In this document: positions 55,229 to 64,000 of the stretch, one piece after another | Position numbering within the stretch: the first letter of the stretch is position 1 | How the letters are laid out: every line of letters starts with the position of its first letter | Source of the DNA: Corythucha ciliata | Taxonomy: Eukaryota > Arthropoda > Insecta > Hemiptera > Tingidae | Direction of reading: 5' to 3' | Assembly (NCBI GenBank): GCA_038030265.1 | Contig: CM075941.1 | Coordinates: forward strand, 3,720,001-3,784,000 | Length of the DNA: 64,000 nucleotides | Translations under genes and position numbers: made by a program | Notes under the pieces: generated by a model | What the model was told of the DNA's origin: nothing | Database searches by the model: none | Seen by the model: the letters and a program-made list of their open reading frames with translations, nothing else

Positions 55229-56560
55229 ATGAACGATCCCCCGGCACCTACCCCCGGCCTTGCCGAACTCACGGCAGCGCTCAACAGGTTCGTCTCGCGA
55301 CTGACGCCATCACCGGCAGCGGCCACACCCGCTTCTACATCGTCGGGCCCCAGGTCTGTTCAAGAAATTTTACAAACTCAATCGCTCAACTTCGAGTCGT
55401 ATGACGAAGCACAAGAACCGTTTGACTCCTACATTCAACGGCTCGACAATTTTTACATGATAAAAGGCCTGACAGGGACCGATCCGGCTTCAGACCAGGC
55501 AAAGGTACGAATTCTTATTAACTGCCTCGGCCCGAAGAATTACCAGCTATTGTCAAGCTTAACTGCACCGGACCTTCCGACCACCAAAACTTCAAATGAC
55601 CTCATTAAATTACTATCGGAACATCTCAGCCCACGGTCAAATATTCTTACAGAGCAGCATCGATTCCTGTCTCGCATCCAACATACAGGCGAGTCACTGT
55701 CCAACTATATTTCGGGGCTAAAACACCTCGCACAGAAAGCAAATTTTAAATCGACCTGTACAAACGCCGAATGTTCGCTTTCCGTCATGCAATTGATGCT
55801 ACGAGCTCAATTTATTCGTGGTGTTAGCGATTCTGACATTCGCGAAAAACTACTACAACAAGGAGAAATAACACTCGAAAAGACCGTAGAAATCGCTTTG
55901 GCCATTGAGGCATCCAAATTAGAAAACAAGGAAATATACGCTTCAAAATTACATCCAGTTAACAAAATAAAAACCGTCGGACGCTCACACGCACTCAAGA
56001 ATGCCACGTCAGCCCCAGCCCGGACCCTTCCAACCCGCACATCTACGTCCTCGAGACATAAACAAAATATTAAATTAGAACAGCTCGGACTCTCCGGCAT
56101 GTGCTTACACTGCGGAAGGGCCAACCACGAAACAAGAGCGTGCCGCTCAAAGGAGAAAATACGTTGCGACAAATGCAATAAAAAGGGACATCTTGCTCGC
56201 ATCTGCATTACAACTTTGTCGAATTCTAACTCGAAACCCGCACGACCTCCAGGAGTGCACAACGTTGCCGCTTCTCCAGCCTCTGACGAAGATTACGCTA
56301 TTAACCACGTAGAAAACATTTCCTCCCTACACGACGACAAAATGTATGCTCAGGTAAAAATTAACGATAAAGTTATTGCATTCGAAATAGACTCTGGTAG
56401 CCGTGTATCAATGGTGAGTAAAAATACGTTCCACACCATTTCCACACACTCTGTCTTGGCTCAAACCCCTATTGTTTTCCGAACGTATACAGGGGAAATA
56501 TTCCAACCGATCGGCGTACCACAGTCGACGTCTCCTATAAAGGAAAAAAACACAAACTAG
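55229..56560 (+). CDS. Gag-protease of the Mag-like element
   Basis: 443-residue frame from ATG 55,229. Gag occupies residues ~1-280: capsid core with EPFDSYIQRLDNFYMI and LSNYISGLKHLAQKANF. Two CCHC knuckles follow at about residues 290-330 (CLHCGRANHETRAC and CDKCNKKGHLARIC), which bind the RNA genome. The retropepsin begins near residue 375 with active-site FEIDSGSRVSMV (Asp-Ser-Gly). The frame leaves the expected protease sequence near 56,530, where a one-base loss shifts it to a stop; the rest of the protease (with SILGRDWI) is in the pol frame. I read this as a mutation within a domain, not a recoding site. Confidence 0.88.
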   Translation: MNDPPAPTPGLAELTAALNRFVSRLTPSPAAATPASTSSGPRSVQEILQTQSLNFESYDEAQEPFDSYIQRLDNFYMIKGLTGTDPASDQAKVRILINCLGPKNYQLLSSLTAPDLPTTKTSNDLIKLLSEHLSPRSNILTEQHRFLSRIQHTGESLSNYISGLKHLAQKANFKSTCTNAECSLSVMQLMLRAQFIRGVSDSDIREKLLQQGEITLEKTVEIALAIEASKLENKEIYASKLHPVNKIKTVGRSHALKNATSAPARTLPTRTSTSSRHKQNIKLEQLGLSGMCLHCGRANHETRACRSKEKIRCDKCNKKGHLARICITTLSNSNSKPARPPGVHNVAASPASDEDYAINHVENISSLHDDKMYAQVKINDKVIAFEIDSGSRVSMVSKNTFHTISTHSVLAQTPIVFRTYTGEIFQPIGVPQSTSPIKEKNTN

Positions 56561-56571
56561 AGCTATTCGTC

Positions 56572-59468
56572 GTGGAAAAAAATTGTTCATCCATACTAGG
56601 ACGCGACTGGATTCGGAAACTCCACGTAGACCTTCATGACATAAAGGCCATCACGAATCCCGCTGAACAAACAAATATAAATATCACTGTTTCCGACATA
56701 ATAAAACAATATTCTGATGTTTTCCAGGGAGTTGTCGGACAAGTACCAAATCACACCTGTCGTTTACACCTCCGTCCTGACGCAAAACCAATTTTCATCA
56801 AACCTCGACCAGTTCCGTATGCACTACGTGAACGAGTGGACCACGAGTTAGAGACACTCGAACAGCAGGGAATCATAACTCGTGTTGAACACTCAGATTG
56901 GGGAACACCAATCGTCGTGGTACCAAAAAGTGACTCAACAATAAGAATTTGTGCTGATTACAAAGTAACCGTAAATTCACAGCTAATGGACGCTCGCTAT
57001 CCCATACCCAGGATAGAAGACATTTTTAACAAAATGCGTCATGGACTTTATTTCTGTACCCTTGACATTTTCAAAGCGTATTTGTACCTTCCAACGGATG
57101 ATGAAAGCGCTAAAATTCAAACCATTTCCACCCATCGAGGGACATACAAGGTCAACCGCTTATTCTTTGGCATTAAGACGGCGCCGAATGAATTTCACCA
57201 ATTCATCGACCAATTCATACAAGACCTCGACGGAACAGCGGCGTACTTCGACGACCTAGTCGTCCAGGGACGAACGCTCGAAGAGTGCAAACATCGCCTC
57301 ATCCAAGTTCTAAACAAATTACGTCGTTACAATTTACATTTAAATGAATCTAAATGCAAATTCTTCAAAAAACAGATCCAGTATCTGGGACATACAATCA
57401 GTTCTGAGGGACTACAAAAATCCTCTGACAAAATACGAGCGATACTCGAAGCGTCACATCCACAAAATGCAGATCAAGTAAAACAATTTCTAGGACTAGT
57501 CTTATACTACTCCTGCTTCCTGCCTAACGCTTCTCACGTTCTACACCCGCTATACAAACTTCTCAGAAAAGATCAAAATTTTACATGGACAGCTGACTGC
57601 GAAAACGCATTTAACACAATCAAAACAGAAATCGCTAGTGACAAAGTATTAATTCCATTTCATCCTGACTACCCAATTACACTAGCGACAGATGCAAGTC
57701 CTCACGGTCTCGCAGCGGTACTAGAAGCGAGAGACCGATAGCCTTTGCGTCGCGCTCACTGTCAAACGCGGAAACCAACTACAGTCAACTAGACAAAGAA
57801 GCGACAGCTGTATATTGGGCTTTTCGAAAATTTTTCGACTACATTTACGGACGGAAATTCAAACTTATCGTGGACAATAAACCAATGATGATGATTTTAC
57901 ACCCACAAAAACAGTTACCGCCGTTAACTTCATCTCGTATGCTCCGCTACGCCCAGTATCTATCAGGATTTGATTACACCGTTGACTACCGCTCAACCCT
58001 TGCCCACACTAACGTTGACTATTTGTCTCGCAATCCGTTACCTTCATCCGAACATGCTCTCCAACTTGTCGATGATGACTTTACGTGTCACGAAAACACT
58101 ATTTCTCAGGTTACGTCCACTACAATAACATCAAGGGACCTACAGACAGAAACGAGCGTGGACCCCGAATTGTCACTGCTAAAAGAAAAACTCTTGAATG
58201 GAACAATATGCGACCCGGAATTATCCGTCCATCAAGGTATTCTCTTCAGAGGACAACGCGTAATAATTCCTAAAAAGTTCCAGGCTTACGTTCTCAACGA
58301 ACTACACGAGACTCACTTGGGAATGGTCAAAATGAAAGCGTTGGCTCGCGCAACTTGCTATTGGCGAAACATTGACACCGACATCGAAGCCTTGGTTAGA
58401 AGCTGTAGACATTGCTGCTTAATTAAAGGTGACCCAGCACATGCGCCACTTCACAAATGGGAACCCCCTGCCACGAACTGGCAACGCATACACATGGACT
58501 ACGCTGGGCCCTTCTTCAATCACCACTTTTTTATAGTTGTTGACGCCCGATCCAAATGGCCTGAAATTTTTGCTTCAAAAACTGCCCCCACTTCTGCCCA
58601 AACTATCCAGTACTTACGTATGATTTTTTCAAGGTTTGGATTACCGGAATCGCTCGTAAGTGACAACGCTTCGATTTTCAAGTCCGAAGAGTTTTCATCT
58701 TTCTGCGCCTGCAATGGTGTACGCCAGCACTTTATTGCTCCCGGGCATCCAGCCACAAATGGTCAGGCAGAACGCTACTGCCAAATTCTAAAACAAAAAC
58801 TTCGTAGCATGCAGGACGATCCTGGCACGATCACTGACAAACTCCTCACGCTACTCTTCAAATACCGTGCTACTTCATTAACGTGCGGCAAGTCACCTGC
58901 AGAACTAATGCTCCACCGACGTCTCCGAACCAAATTGGACATACTTAGACCCGGAGCTGACGATTTTTACAGCAATGAAGCGCCCCAACCACCTTTAAAG
59001 ACGTACTTCCTCGCTGGTGAAAGGGTGCAAGCACGTAACTATTCGACAGGTCTCAAATGGAATCTTGGTTTCGTAATCAACCGGCTTGGTCGATTACACT
59101 ATCTTATTGCTTTAGACAATGGACACACCATAAAGCGTCACTTTAATCAATTGCGTGCCACAGATGTGTCACCAGACGCACCGGACATGCATACCCCACC
59201 GGACACCAATCGACCCTTTGTATTACCAAACTTTTCTGTTCCAGGCTTGTCTTTCCAGCCACGGAAATCAGGTTTCCCACGGCCCTCGACGAGGCCCTCG
59301 CTTCGGTCTCCAGAACCGTTGGCACCCCCTCCGCCTCCTACGGAACCAGAGCCGTCGGCACACCAGTCGCCGCCGGCTGCGGCCACGCCTAGCCGCTCGA
59401 GCACACTCTCTCCTCCACTTCGACGCTCCAACCGCGATCGACGACCTGTCGAAAGACTCAACTTGTAA
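56572..59468 (+). pseudogene. Pol of the Mag-like element: reverse transcriptase, RNase H, integrase (one frameshift)
   Basis: First frame, 56,572-57,741: end of protease (SILGRDWIRKL), reverse transcriptase with DWGTPIVVVPK, LDIFKAYLYLP, FFGIKTAPNEFHQF, catalytic YFDDLVVQG, QYLGHTIS, and the start of RNase H (ATDASPHGLAAVL). A small deletion with frameshift at about 57,720-57,735 follows. The second frame (open from about 57,725, to 59,468) resumes with RPIAFASRSLSN, then integrase: the zinc-binding HETHLGMVK...SCRHC, and the DDE core IHMDYAGPF, LVSDNASIF and GHPATNGQAERYCQ, with a Pro/Ser-rich tail. All catalytic residues I can locate are present; only the frame is broken. Confidence 0.88.
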
Positions 59469-59607
59469 CATTTTTTTTATTGTTCATTTTACTTTTCTTT
59501 CATTTTCCTGTTATTTTCACTTTAGCTTTGTTTCCATCTGCTTAATTTTAATTTTTATTGCTTCTTACTTTTCGAATGTTTATTTTTTTCAAACTACAGA
59601 GGGAGAC

Positions 59608-59762
59608 TATTATATACCCGATTATTAATCCATGGGCATGCGCCACTCGAAACGTATACATCTCATTTGCCCCCTCGTTAGTTGGTCATGAGCTTCTTAC
59701 AAATATACATCTCCCCTCATGAAGGCGTTTTCTTTCTACTCTATCCTCCCTCATACATAACA
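59608..59762 (+). repeat. 3' LTR
   Basis: 155 bp, preceded by the polypurine tract and followed by CATGC. Confidence 0.9.
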
Positions 59763-59767
59763 CATGC

Positions 59768-61566
59768 CGTCAATCCCTCGTCGCCTAAATTTTATCACCT
59801 ACTAATATCTCTCAAATTACTACTATACCGTTAAAAATATTACAATGGAATGCTCACTCCGCCGTAGAAAAGAAGGGAGACCTCGAAAAGTGCTTCGAGT
59901 CAAATCAAATAAATGTAGTAGCTTTATTAGAAACATGGTTCAAACCATGAAAACATTACGCTTACCGAAACTTCTATATTTGCAGAAAAGACAGGCAATA
60001 CGGATATGGGGGGCGTGGCAACACTAATTAAGGATAATATATTATTTACCGAATTTTTTTCACCCGTCTCAATTCCAAATTTATGCAGTGTCAGCGTTCA
60101 ATTGACACTCAACAATGACAGCGGTAACTCTTCCTTAACCATAGTGTTACCGACTAATCTAATAATGTATCAAGTGAAGAATGGTCAAATTTGTTCGACA
60201 GCTATCCTAAACCAGTTCTTATCCTGGGGGATTTCAATTGCCACCACGAAGCGTTTGGTTCCTCTTGGTCCAATGCAAAGGGCCGCCAATTAATCAATGC
60301 GCTGCAAGACTCTGGGTTGATATATTTGAATGATAGTTCTCATACCTTTATTGGTCACGGAACTAATTCTGCAATAGATCTCAGTCTATGCTCCCCGGAT
60401 TTAGCATCTCAATACAACTGGCAAGTGCTTCAGGACCCTATGGGATCCGATCATTTGCCTATAATACTGAGTAACTGTGAAATATTTCCCCGCGGAGCTG
60501 TACTAATTTCCAGAAGTCACGTAGATGGATCACCGATAACGGAGACTGGAGTGGATTCCAAACATGTAAAGGAAAATTGTTGCAAGAAGAGACGGAAGAA
60601 ATAAATTACAACAAATTTTTGCAAATCCTAAAAGACTCTTGTGATCAAAACTCACGAGTGTATAAGGAAGGGGTCACTCAAAAGTCAGGGGGATGTCTCT
60701 GGTGGAACGCAGAATGTGAAAATGCAGTCACCGCGAGACGAACAGCTTTTGATATCTACAAGAATGACTCTAACGGGGCTAATTTTCAGACAATCTTGGC
60801 CAAATCAGCTGAGGCCAAAAAAGTGATGAAAAATGCAAAAATTAGTTCTTGGGCGACGTTTTGTAACGAGTTGAGCTCCAGCATCCCTCTCAAAAGAATA
60901 TGGAACCAAATAAAAAAAAATTAAAAACCGTAGAATAGCCAATATTATTCACACTATTGAAGGTCCTTGGGCCCAAGAATTTTTAGAAAAACTAACACCG
61001 GACCATGTCCCAGAGCAATACTCCTTGGATCCTGCCCCGCATGATGCTCCCCAAGAACATTTTCTCACCGACAATTTCTCCTTAGACGAATTCCAAAAAG
61101 CTTTAAAACAAAAAACGTCTAACACGTCTCCAGGAAAATATTTTATAACGTACCCTATTCTAAACAATTTGCCAAATTCCGCTAAATCAGCCTTATTAAA
61201 CATTTTCAATAAGTCGTGGCAATCAGGTGAGTTTCCATCGGCATGGAAGGAGACCATTGTTATTCCATTATTGAAGCCATTGAAACAACCCAATTTAGCC
61301 GATTCTTATAGGCCTATATCTCTGTCTTCATGCGCGATGAAGACTTTTGAGCGAATGATAAAAAACCGATTGGATTGGTGGCTCGAGCACTATGAAAAAA
61401 TACCGAAATCACAATACGGTTTCCGTAAGGGCAAATCTACTCAACATAATCTGTCCCAGCTCATCACCGGAATCGAAATAGGTTTTACGGAAAAGAAATC
61501 CACTTTAGCGATATTTCTTGATATAAAAGGAGCATATGACAATGTGGTACTGTCGGTGTTGAGTAA
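59768..61566 (+). pseudogene. LINE endonuclease-reverse transcriptase (I/Jockey-like), broken and interrupted
   Basis: Forward remains: APE endonuclease start at about 59,835 (KILQWNAHSAVEKKGDLEK, VVALLETWF), then GVATLIKDNILF, LILGDFNCHHEAFGSSWSN, NSAIDLSLCSPDL and SDHLPIILSN. The reverse transcriptase follows from about 61,030 (NTSPGKYF, ADSYRPISLSSCAMKTFERM, IPKSQYGFRKGKSTQHNL, AIFLDIKGAYDNV). Several frameshifts (near 59,945, 60,060, 60,180, 60,550 and 60,920) separate the frames. It is cut at 61,566 by the TTA/TAA-type element before the catalytic motif. The Mag-like element lies at its 5' edge. Confidence 0.8.
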
Positions 61567-64000
61567 AGGTCTCCCCACACATATCCGTGTTCTCACCGCG
61601 CCGAGTCGGCACCGACACTCGGTGAAATGAAAACAACTGAATTAACATGTGAGAGCCTACACATGTCCGTGCCCATTCCACCGAGTCGTTTCCGCGCCAT
61701 ATCCGAGCCGTGTCCGTACCGTGCCAGTCACACTTTTTCATCATTTTACGCCCATTTTTTTTTTTTTTTTTCTTTCCTCAGTACCAAGGTGCATTTATTT
61801 ATAAAGTGTTAATATATCTGTACCTTTAAATGCTGAAATCTAGACTCAGGGAAAAGCGCCATTCACCATCGTGGAGGAAGGTGTTCGAATCTGATTCCGA
61901 AACGAACAGCTGCTGAACGTGTAGGCTAGGCAGGGCCGTTTCTAGCCCTCGCGGGGACCCTAGGCGAAGACTAACGGGGGCCCCCTAGCAGCCAGATTCA
62001 GGTTTTGCTTAAAAGGCAGGGGTTTCAGAAATTGCATGCCTTGCTCTACAAAAAACTGGCTTGATAGCCACTCGAATCCTTCAAATAGCTATAATAGGTA
62101 TTCCAACAAAAAACCGGATAAGCTGACTACAGTAGCACCAAAAAATGAAGACTTTCGCGCCTTAAAAATGACTAAACTTACTATTTACGACCTAAAAAAA
62201 GCAAAACTGGCGATTGTCGCTCTAATAGTAGCCAAACTGACTTCTCGTGCCTTATAAATTGCTAGACGTACGATTAGGAAGCAATGAAAATACCTGAAAA
62301 GTACATGATTCGCGCCCTAAAAATGGCTAAATCGACCATTCGCGCACGAATAGTGGCCTTGGCTTTCTGGATACTTGGCGTCCGAAAAACAGCTAAATTG
62401 GCTCCACGCACTCTAAAAATGGCTAAAAACTGACGATTCGCACCCTAAAAATGCCTATACAGATGACTCGCGTCCCACCATGAAAATGGCAAAGGTCGCC
62501 AAGAATGGCCAAAACTTTCAATTCTCAAGTCTCAATTGAATAAACGAGTTCCGTGGGTTCGGCTCTTTCAAATATCAATTTCGAGGGTGTGGCTTAACCG
62601 ACAAGCCAATTTCGTAATTATGTATTTTTCAAAAGACAATTCCGCGAGGTTTCCCTCATTCGAAAAAGCAATTTCGCGGAATCTTTAAAAATCGAATTTC
62701 CAGGATTTGACCCCTTAAAGCGTCAATTGGGAAGATTTTTCTTCTTTTAAACCCACGATTTGGTCCACTTCAGCAGCCAAATTTCTTTGATTTGGCTATT
62801 TAAAATGGACATTTCGGGTGTTTGGCTCAAATACGCCAATTTCACTGTCGCATGTTTTGATATTTCAAGACCCCTATTTGTGGATAAGGCGTCTTCAAAG
62901 CCAATTTCGCGGATTTTCATGGTTGGAAAATCCAATTTCGTGGGGCTGAATTCTTCAAAAACCCAATTATTCGGACTTTTAGCTCTGTAAAACCCAAATT
63001 TCCCGGGTTTTCTCACCATTATTTATTCCAAGTCGGGGTCCCTAGGCGGTCGCCTACCCTGCCTACCCCCTAAAAACGGCCCTGAGGCTAGGGAGAAAAA
63101 AGTATCGGCAGCAGGGGGTAGAGAAAAGTGCATTCGTCATCGAAGGAAATCCCAGGCCATTGTTGTTATGAACTTCCCCTCCAACACCAATAATGGTGTT
63201 GTTAACGAAACTATTTTTTCATATTCGCCTATGGAGTGCCTCCAATCTCATGTCTCCATCCTGAAAAGATCCAATATTACGTTACCCGCGCATACTAAAT
63301 TCCATCTCCCTACAGTCTGCTAAACATCCCAATGATGTCACTCAACTATACATTAAATAATACAAGATTTACCTCCCTTATATTTTGAGTTTGATGCCTA
63401 ACATTCATGAAAAATGACAGAAAAAAAACAATTTGAACTGTGAAGAGTATTAGCGACGTTGTGAGCGTTCAGTTCAGTCTTCCAAAAGAAAGAAAAAAAA
63501 TATCATTTCATCTCACTCATTGTTTCTTTAATTTCTTCGAATCGGTTTTCTACAACTATATGCAACCCTCAGGGCTCTGTTCCAGTAACAAGCTTCAAGG
63601 CATATAATAATAAATTATAATAAAAAACGAAATGAATATAATTTCATTTCATAACAAAATAACTTTACCTTAATATACAGATCGTCGCCAAATGAAAAGC
63701 AGCTGTCAAAATCTGGAAGGTGATTTCAGACAAGTTTCCTCCCTAAATTCTGGCCCTAAATTCGCCAATCTTCGATTTCAAAGTCTTAGTGTAGTTGTCA
63801 GGAAATTGCATAGTGTAGAGGAAGTTTGCTTGTTCAAATTTCAATCCTGAATTAACCACAAAACACAAATTGAGTTCAAATGTGTTATAGAGTTTTTCAG
63901 TGATGTCATTTGAAGAAGTTCCATTTTCAAGCGTAGTAATAAACAGTACCGGTAAACAGTAAAATAGGAGTACCTCTTACATGTAACACAATCGCACCTG
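61567..64000. mobile_element. Second copy of the TTA/TAA-type 5-kb element (copy B, runs off window)
   Basis: Begins AGGTCTCCCCACACATATCC at 61,567 after TAA (61,564-61,566), inserted in a LINE reverse transcriptase. Shares the first ~90 bp, the hAT-like insert and its flanks, and 63,230-64,000 with copy A (41,205-42,200). It has about 300 bp (61,640-61,925) that copy A lacks and lacks the 2.7 kb that lies at 38,510-41,205 in copy A. Confidence 0.75.
61931..63084. mobile_element. hAT-like MITE with 8-bp duplication AGGCTAGG
   Basis: Ends CAGGGCCGTTTCTAG and the inverse CAGGGCCGTTTTTAG, flanked on both sides by AGGCTAGG (61,923-61,930; 63,085-63,092), the 8-bp size typical of hAT insertion. 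1154 bp, no transposase; interior carries a ~30-bp minisatellite (62,150-62,480) and a ~40-bp one (62,530-63,000). Confidence 0.88.

Larger units (their letters stand above)
54915..59762 (+). mobile_element. Ty3/gypsy LTR retrotransposon with 155-bp LTRs (Mag-like)
   Basis: LTRs 54,915-55,069 and 59,608-59,762 are 155 bp and differ at one visible base. CATGC duplicates flank the element (54,910-54,914; 59,763-59,767). TTGGCGACGAGGATC after the left LTR is the probable PBS; AGAGGGAGAC before the right LTR is the polypurine tract. It contains gag and pol, no env. Very short LTRs and two CCHC knuckles suggest the Mag lineage (inference). Two frame breaks disable it despite its youth. Confidence 0.9.

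Noticed and set aside
56510..56590. Programmed frameshift between gag and pol of the Mag-like element
   Set aside because: The shift falls in the middle of the protease domain, and a second break lies in RNase H; mutation is simpler.
1..64000. Bacterial symbiont or contaminant origin
   Set aside because: Spliceosomal introns, LINEs, LTR elements and minisatellites throughout; no operons or Shine-Dalgarno-led genes.

Overview
This window is eukaryotic nuclear DNA, almost certainly from an arthropod. The evidence is spliceosomal GT-AG introns and a dense mixture of arthropod-type transposable elements: BEL/Pao, Ty3/gypsy, CR1-like and R1/I-like LINEs, Tc1/mariner, MULE, hAT, and ISL2EU with a YqaJ nuclease. 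Minisatellites and two exactly 500-bp N runs (assembly gaps) are also present. I see no bacterial operon and no confidently identifiable conserved host gene. An insect, possibly hemipteran, is my guess only.

Layout. 1-1000: minus-strand Ty3/gypsy gag with a primer-binding site and the start of its LTR. 1.2-4.0 kb: an ISL2EU-type DNA transposon, with a plus-strand DDE transposase converging on a four-exon minus-strand YqaJ nuclease that I could splice in frame. 4.5-5.5 kb: a MULE derivative with repeat-rich ends. 5.9-11.5 kb: a 5'-truncated CR1-like LINE interrupted by an internally deleted BEL/Pao element. 11.7-13.7 kb: a 2-kb palindrome with about 660-bp arms whose loop is filled by an open frame resembling a partitivirus capsid protein. 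14.3-17.9 kb: R1-like LINE remnant, a second broken YqaJ gene, and tandem and inverted repeats. 18-20.7 kb: poorly identifiable DNA around a gap. 20.7-25.0 kb: a nearly complete copy of the same CR1-like LINE as at 5.9-11.5 kb. 25.0-30.6 kb: a related but different LINE split by a mariner-like element with very long terminal inverted repeats at a reconstructable TA target. 30.8-37.0 kb: minisatellites and two fold-back elements. 37.3-42.4 kb: a 5-kb non-coding element with 3-bp TTA duplication, containing older insertions. 42.5-45 kb: palindromic elements and the first exon of an uncharacterised cysteine-motif protein family. 47-50.6 kb: 16-bp tandem array and a LINE RNase H fragment carrying a tiny retroposed insert. 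53.2-54.9 kb: a roughly 30-bp minisatellite. 54.9-59.8 kb: a Ty3/gypsy element with 155-bp LTRs, inserted next to or into a further LINE (59.8-61.6 kb). That LINE is cut by a second copy of the 5-kb element, which runs off the window.

The genes do not form a host pathway. They are independent selfish elements nested in one another, and their target-site duplications give relative ages: a hAT insertion predates spread of the 37.3-kb element, LINE copies predate the BEL, mariner and TTA-element insertions. The most unusual object is the palindrome with the virus-like loop at 11,690-13,735.
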